A stretch of DNA of 64,000 bases, from contig CM033744.1 in assembly GCA_019671005.1 (NCBI GenBank), positions 5,608,208-5,672,207 on the forward strand, given 5' to 3'. Source of the stretch: Hibiscus mutabilis. Its lineage: Eukaryota > Streptophyta > Magnoliopsida > Malvales > Malvaceae. The position numbers and the translations under genes were made by a program. The notes under the pieces were generated by a model, which saw only the letters and a list, made by a program, of their open reading frames with translations, was not told where the DNA came from and ran no database searches. Of the stretch, positions 58,621 to 64,000 are shown in pieces; position 1 is the stretch's first letter; each line of letters begins with the position of its first letter.

Positions 58621-60040
58621 CTGTAGTCTGAATTAGGTCGTCGAGCTAAATAACGTTAAACAAAGCGCTTTAATGAGAGGCAACCCATTTGTATTTTTGC
58701 TCACTTTACTTATTTTTTTTCTATTTTTATTACGTATTTATGTCGTTTTTATTTTTCTTATAATTTTTAGGTACCCAATTATTTTTAGATCAAACTTAAA
58801 TAGACTCGAATGCAGTCGAAAGCCGAGAATCCTGAACGAAACCGTCAAGGCCGACATTATACTGTCTCGGCCAAAGAAAGCTTATAGGGGCTTCTCTAGT
58901 TTGAAAATGAGGAACTCGTTCGGTTCGAAACAGTCCACCACCACTAGACACGTAGAGTATCTCTATTCCTTCTCTTGTACTTTAGTTTTCATATTGGGAC
59001 AATATGCCTTAAGTGAAAGGGTAGAGTATTGGTTATATTTTCCCTTGCTTATTTTTGTGCTTTGATTCTAGTATCCTTGGTTGAACTTGTGAAAATTTTC
59101 ATTGAAATCCTTCACTTTGTTGAATATTTTGGAATGTCATTCTTGATTGAGAACACACTTCTGTTTGAATTAGGATATACATGATAAAGGATGGCATGTT
59201 TAGAAATTTTCATAAAACCTTTTGTGACATTCCATGACTTTGTCGGTTGAGATATGCTTAACTCAATACATATTACACACTTTGGTAAGATTTGAGCCTT
59301 TACAAGCATATTCATTACATTCTTGCTCATATTCTTCTTTGATTGAGTGTGTCGAGCTTGACATTGATGTTCTAGAACCTGTAATTGAATGCATGTCGAG
59401 ATTACACAAGAACTTGATGCTTTAAAATGATTAGGGAACTTAGGATTACCCACTTTTTTCCGCTATAAATTCCCTACCCTTTCATTTTCCCCTAGTTAGC
59501 CATTTTTGTGCATCTTACCCTTTCTTTATTTTTACGACATTTTTAAACCCGAGCCTTTTATTTTTGACTATCTTTTTCACCCTTGTCAGGACAAGAGAAT
59601 GAGATTACCGTTGCATGATTCGTTCCCACAAAAAAAGAGAAAAAAAAGAAAAAAATCGTTCGAATGAAAAATAGCAGTTTAAAAATAAAACTGCACAGAA
59701 AAAACAAAAAATAGTTCGAAAAAAATCCGTTTGAAGCCTTTCTTTTGAGTTTATATGGGATTGAAATAATTTATTGTGCTTCTCTTGTCTTGATTATTAG
59801 CCGAATTTTTGCCTTTCTCTCCACCTTTACCTAAGCCCCATTACAACCCATTTAAGACCCTTTGATTATTTCATCATGTTCTAACTAGTAGTGGAGATTT
59901 GATTTTCTTACAGGCCTATGGTAATATCATGTTCGGTTTCGACTTTGAGCGTATTTGAACCCGAAACACTTTGATGATGAATGAATGGATATCACGATTT
60001 TACTTAAACTTTATTCTACTTATGCTTTCTGTAAAACCTA
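58621..60040 (+). other. Athila 3' region
   Basis: After the pol remnant comes GTTAAACAAAGCGCTTTAATG with GAGGCAACCCA (58652-58690), the block typical of the post-pol region of Athila elements. Beyond it are scattered short frames without clear envelope-like similarity, an A-rich run (59625-59715), and no recognisable 3' LTR. The SIRE-like LTR begins at 60041, so the Athila 3' end is either cut by that insertion and resumes outside the window, or is lost. Confidence 0.55.
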
Positions 60041-60210
60041 TGTTTGATTTTGATATAACAAATTATCTAAGGACTAAATTGAAAAAGAAAATAAATTTTT
60101 AAGTATTCAAAAGTCTTACAAAAAGACAAGAAAATTTTCTTTGAAGTCCAAAACTTAAACCCAAAATTTTCTAAGTGTTTTGAAGCCAAATTATACATTT
60201 TCGCCCAGGA

Positions 60211-60803
60211 GTACCGATACACCCATTGGTGTTTCGATACGAATTTTGGCTACTGGAATTTAGTTTTGCAAAACGTTTCGATACAGTCTTGGCTGTTTCA
60301 ATACGGTCTTCAGGATTCATTAGGTCAAACGTTTTTAGCTTAGCGTTTTGATACGGATCACAACCGTTTTGATATAATTTGAAATCTGGTTTTAAGAAAT
60401 TTGTACTTGTACCGATACGATACACTATGTTTCGATACGGTTTGAAATCTGGATTTAAGAAATTTCAAAACGTACCGATACGGTTAACCCCGTACCGATA
60501 CTTTTTTTCAAGATCTTCAAAGATTTGCATTAAATTTTCGACCGTTACTTGTCAATTATTGGAATCCCCAATTTTTAAAATACCGTTTAACCCGTATCGA
60601 TACGCCCCTAGGCGTACCGATGCATTTTTTCATCCAAGATTTCAGTGAGAAAAACTCGTATCGATACGGAATTGACATTTCGATATGACCCCCATTTTGC
60701 ACTATGACCGTTTCGATACGCCCTTACGCGTATCGATACACTTTCTACAATGGCTATATTTTTGTTGTAACAGGTATCGATACGGGCGTTCGTGTACCGA
60801 TAC
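60211..60803. repeat. GTAYCGRTAC palindrome array in Copia LTR, about 64-bp unit
   Basis: Eighteen sites form nine pairs. Starts: 60211/60231, 60275/60294, 60345/60366, 60409/60429, 60472/60492, 60594/60614, 60658/60677, 60710/60730, 60774/60794. Spacing within pairs is 19-21, mostly exactly 20. Pair-to-pair steps are 64, 70, 64, 63, 122 (one pair lost), 64, 52 and 64. Perfect or near-perfect sites (GTATCGATAC, GTACCGATAC) prevail near the promoter end; GTTTCGATAC variants prevail at the other. The array ends about 100 bases before TATAAATA. Confidence 0.88.
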
Positions 60804-60900
60804 AGTTGTTTACCAGACTGCATTTATTGCGGGAAAGATGGTCCTCAACGACTCTGTTGATGACTTCAACCACCCAAACAACTAGAATTCAATAAGGGGG

Positions 60901-60908
60901 TATAAATA
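60901..60908 (+). promoter_or_regulatory. TATA box of the Copia LTR
   Basis: TATAAATA after a G-run (AAGGGGG), in the U3-R position expected for a SIRE-like LTR and followed by ACTCCATTAAACAAC-type leader sequence. It lies about 100 bases downstream of the last palindrome pair. Confidence 0.65.
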
Positions 60909-61394
60909 CAAGTCTCCAATGCACCAGCAACAACTAATGAAACTCCATTAAACAACATTCAAGTATTCAAGCAAAATCCAACCCTTGTGTTCAAAAAGTC
61001 AAATCCTTGTACCCAACTTGTGTAATCTTTTTATTTCAAGTTTGGGGTTTAGTGTTCTTGTATATTGGGAAAATATTTACCTTGTAAGGGTTTTTACTCA
61101 TTTTCCATTTCTTTCTTTGTATTTAAGAGTGAATTGTTTAAAGCTTTGGGTAGAAAGCTTGAACTTGTAAGGGCTGCCTCCTAAGCCTAGAAAAGGAGAA
61201 GAATTTCATAGTGAAATTGGTTGAAAATCCTTAGTAGGAAGCTAAGGTAGTGGACGTAGAGCTTGTTAGAAGCTTGAACCACTATAAATCATTGTGTCCC
61301 ATTGTCTATCTTTTTTGATTTGCTTCCAAACTTTTAAAAAAGCCAATTCACCCCCTATTGGCCAACATCTACATTGATTGATCATCCTAACAAT

Positions 61395-61408
61395 TGGTAT
61401 CAGAGCCA
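61395..61408 (+). other. Copia primer-binding site (tRNA-iMet)
   Basis: TGGTATCAGAGCCA is complementary to the 3' end of initiator methionine tRNA. It starts two bases after the LTR end at 61392 and so fixes the plus orientation of the element. Confidence 0.9.
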
Positions 61409-61478
61409 CACTCAACCAAAGTTCTAACAACCATTGAGGTGATCCTAGAAGGTGATCCAATCAACCAAAGTCAAAGCC

Positions 61479-64000
61479 ATGGCATCCACCTCCGACAACA
61501 ACTTATACAAGTCTCAATCCATCACCAAACCTCATACTTCAATAGGGATAACTATCCATATTAGAAAAACTTTATGAAGTTCTTCACCAAATCACATGAC
61601 TACCTCCTATGGGATGTAGTGGAAGGTAGACCAACAATCTCGGTGAAGAGAGAAGGTGATCTTTTAGTTCTGAAGTCCAAGCACGAGATGACCGATGAAG
61701 ATCGAAAGAAGCTCCAAATTAAAGACAAAGCAATGCACATGCTATTTTTTTTCACTTGGACTAGATGAGTACTCCAAGATGTCATCTTGCTCAAGTGCCA
61801 AGGAAATTTGGGATAAGCTAGAGATCACATACGAAGGAACCAATGAAGTTAAGGAGACCAAGATTGGACTTCTTAATTTGAGCTACAAAAATTTCAAGAT
61901 GGAGTTGGATGAAGACATCTCTAAAATGTTCGAACAGTTCTCCGTTATTGTAAATGGCCTTAAGGGTCTTGGAAAAGTTATTCCGGAGGAGAAACTAGTT
62001 CAAAAACTTCTCTACTCACTTCCTGAGTCTTGGGATGGTAAAAGAACGGCCATCAAAGAAGCAAAGGATCTGAAGACGCTAAATCTCGACCCTCTCATGG
62101 GGTCTCTTCTCACCCATGAGATAATGAAGAAATAAAGAGAGGAAGAAAAGAAGAAAAAAGAAATGAGGGTTGAGAAGAAGGACGTGGAGAAGAAGAAGAT
62201 GGGAATCACTCTCTAAGTTTCACAAGAAGATAATGATTCAAGTGAGGAGGGAGACAAAGAGTTGGCTATGATAGCCAAACGATTCACTCGGCTCATGAGA
62301 TCCAACTGAAGAAGGAAATTCAACCGTAGAAGGGATCTCAAGAACAAGAACAAAGAAGCAGGATCCGATTGTGTGCTACGAATGCAAGAAGCAGGGACAC
62401 ATCAAAGCCGATTGTCCCCAACTCAAAAAGAAAGGCTTCGAGAATAAAAAGAATTAAAAGGCCCATATAGCCACTTGGAGCGATGAAGAGTCTTCAAGTT
62501 ATGAGGAGCAAGAAGTTGCTAACCTTTGTCTCATAGCCTATAAAGAGGATCCTAAGGTAACATCTAACTCATTGAATGATCATACATATGATGAATTATT
62601 TGAGGATTATAATGAGTTGCAAGAGGCCTACGATGAATTAGTCTTGAAATACAAAGAATCATTTTTGAAAAACAAGAAAATAATTTCTGATTTGAAAAAT
62701 CAAAATGATTATTTGATCAAGACCAATTCGAAACTTGAAAAGAAGGTTAATGATTTAAAAGATAATCAAAAGTATTTTGAACAAGAAAATGTAGATTTAA
62801 ATAACCTTGTTTCCGAGTTAAAGGATCATTACCTCAAGGAGGTTAATGATCTCAAAGCTTTCTTGAACAAGGTTAGGAAACCAAGTTTTGAAAAATGGCA
62901 ATCTTCAAAACCCAACCATGTAAAAAAGAACTTTGGTGGGTACAAACATTGAAGGCACTCAAGGCCCTATTATGGTAAGAGAGTTAGAAGTGTGTGGATT
63001 CCTAAAGATATTATTGCTTCTAACAATGTAAATGAGATTGCCTCTTGGATTCCTAAGGGAACCAAGATTTTGAAAACTAATGTTCATAGACCCAAAAAAA
63101 TTTGGGTACCAAAAATCAAAGTTTGATTCCATGTTTGTAGGGGGCATTGCTACAAGGCCAAAGCTTCAAGTACAAATACATGGTTCCTTGATAGTGGATG
63201 CTCAAGACATATGACCGGAGACAAGAGTAGATTCGTGGAACTTGAACTAAAAAATGAGGATTAGTGACATTTGGTGACAACTCCAAAGGTCAAGTTGAAG
63301 GAATGGGTTCCATTGGTAATCACTCTTCCATACTTATTGAAAATGTTTTATATGTCAATGGTCTTAAACATAATCTATTAAGCATAAGCCAACTTCGCAA
63401 TAAAGGTTTCGTAGTTATGTTTGATAAAATTGGTTGCAAAATTATAAATGTCGAAACCCACAAAATTGTGCATTTTGGTCATCGCATAGGAAATATATAC
63501 ATGGTGTATTTAGATGAAATTCATATTTCTAATGTATGCTTTGTTGCAAATGATGAACATGATTCATGATTATGGCATAGAAAATTAAGGCATGTAAGCA
63601 TGAGTGTTTTAGAAAAAATTGGTTTCAAAAGATCTAGTTAGAGGTTTGCCTAAAATAAAGTTTTCAAATGATAAAATTTGTGATGCTTGTACAAAAGGCA
63701 AACATAAAAGAGTTTCTTTCAAACCTATTAATGATGTTTCAACTAGTAGAGTTTTACAATTGATCCATATGGATCTCTTTGGTCCTATTAGAACTACTAG
63801 CTTGGGTGGAAAATTATATGCATATGTTTTAGTTGATGATTACTCTAGATACACATGGGTTTTGTTCTTAAGTACCAAAGACGAGGCTTTATAAAAATTT
63901 ATCACATTTTCAAAAATCACTCAAAATGACCTTGGTCAAAATATTTCTCACATTTGAAGTGACCATGGCACCGAATTTCAAAATTTAGGTTTTGAGGATA
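61479..64000 (+). pseudogene. SIRE-like Copia gag-pol (decayed, cut by right edge)
   Basis: Gag begins at the ATG at 61479. It is frameshifted within about 30 codons and again in the T-run at 61744-61751. The UBN2-type gag core runs to about 62130 (SHDYLLWDVVEGRP, SSAKEIWDKLEITYEG, LLYSLPESWDGKR), followed by a zinc knuckle CYECKKQGHIKADC (62373-62414) and a long coiled coil (62572-62880). The protease keeps its catalytic triplet in FLDSGCSRHMTG (63187-63222). Gag-pre-integrase follows, then the integrase start with HMDLFGPIRTTS (about 63766) and VDDYSRYTWVLFLS. The element leaves the window before RT. Decay is milder than in the chromovirus, so it is younger. Confidence 0.85.

Larger units (their letters stand above)
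60041..61392 (+). repeat. SIRE-like Copia 5' LTR
   Basis: This 1352-bp LTR starts TGTTTGATTTTGATATAAC, the SIRE-type beginning, and ends CATCCTAACA at 61392, two bases before a primer site. TATAAATA at 60901-60908 is the likely promoter. Upstream of it lies the GTAYCGRTAC array (60211-60803). The 3' LTR is outside the window, so the start is inferred from family ends. Bases ACCTA precede it and could be the target duplication. Confidence 0.7.

Noticed and set aside
60211..60803. CRISPR-like array of short palindromes
   Set aside because: Sites are 10 bp with irregular decayed spacers inside an LTR of a plant genome; no cas genes and no bacterial context.
60171..60895. Open frames across the Copia LTR array
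   Set aside because: Same reason: by-products of a DNA-level repeat, on both strands.

Overview
The window is nuclear DNA from a flowering plant, most likely a eudicot. It holds plant-specific genes with short GT-AG introns: phytochrome A, an ERD6-like sugar carrier, a cytokinin-pathway phosphotransfer protein and a two-domain NSH3-type nucleoside hydrolase. Between them lies AT-rich sequence packed with LTR retrotransposons, a plant LINE, inverted-repeat DNA elements and a plastid-derived atpB fragment. A run of exactly 100 N (28937-29036) is an assembly gap. Family calls were made by reading translations by eye; no database was searched.

Layout. 1-2540: 5' part, leader intron and promoter side of PHYA (minus strand). 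2577-4886: three non-autonomous inverted-repeat elements, one a Harbinger/Tourist MITE with a clean TTA duplication. 4890-8400: AT-rich, no gene. 8400-25590: an old LINE (plus strand) split at 9010 by an 11.0-kb Ty3/Gypsy chromovirus (minus strand), which is itself split by a 923-bp hAT element; each inserted element has a visible target-site duplication. 26181-28848: ERD6-like transporter, 14 exons seen, 5' end lost in the gap. 29037-29676: last exons of an unrecognised acidic protein. 30140-30940: decayed atpB copy. 31873-35177: a composite Copia locus. 37524-38665: complete AHP1-like gene with six exons. 40892-48250: complete NSH3-like gene with 13 exons and 907 codons, carrying a 2.7-kb solo LTR in intron 4. 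48471-54700: inverted-repeat DNA elements, two of them with 9-bp duplications. 54727-60040: Athila-type Gypsy with most of pol deleted. 60041-64000: SIRE-like Copia running off the right edge.

The four recognised genes do not form a pathway or operon; each has its own promoter. PHYA senses red/far-red light, AHP1 carries phosphate in cytokinin signalling, the ERD6-like protein moves hexoses at a membrane, and NSH3 splits nucleosides outside the cell. All splice phases I could check close in frame, so these four look intact, apart from the two that are cut by the window edge or the gap.

The most striking signal is not a gene. A 10-bp palindrome, GTAYCGRTAC, occurs in pairs about 20 bp apart, and the pairs repeat about every 64-65 bp. 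The same architecture appears in two LTRs of different superfamilies: the Gypsy-type solo LTR (44968-45353) and the SIRE-like Copia LTR (60211-60803). This looks like a shared recognition-site array. A second array type, built on TGACATCA/TGATGTCA sites in a 30-bp period, is present in both LTRs of the chromovirus.
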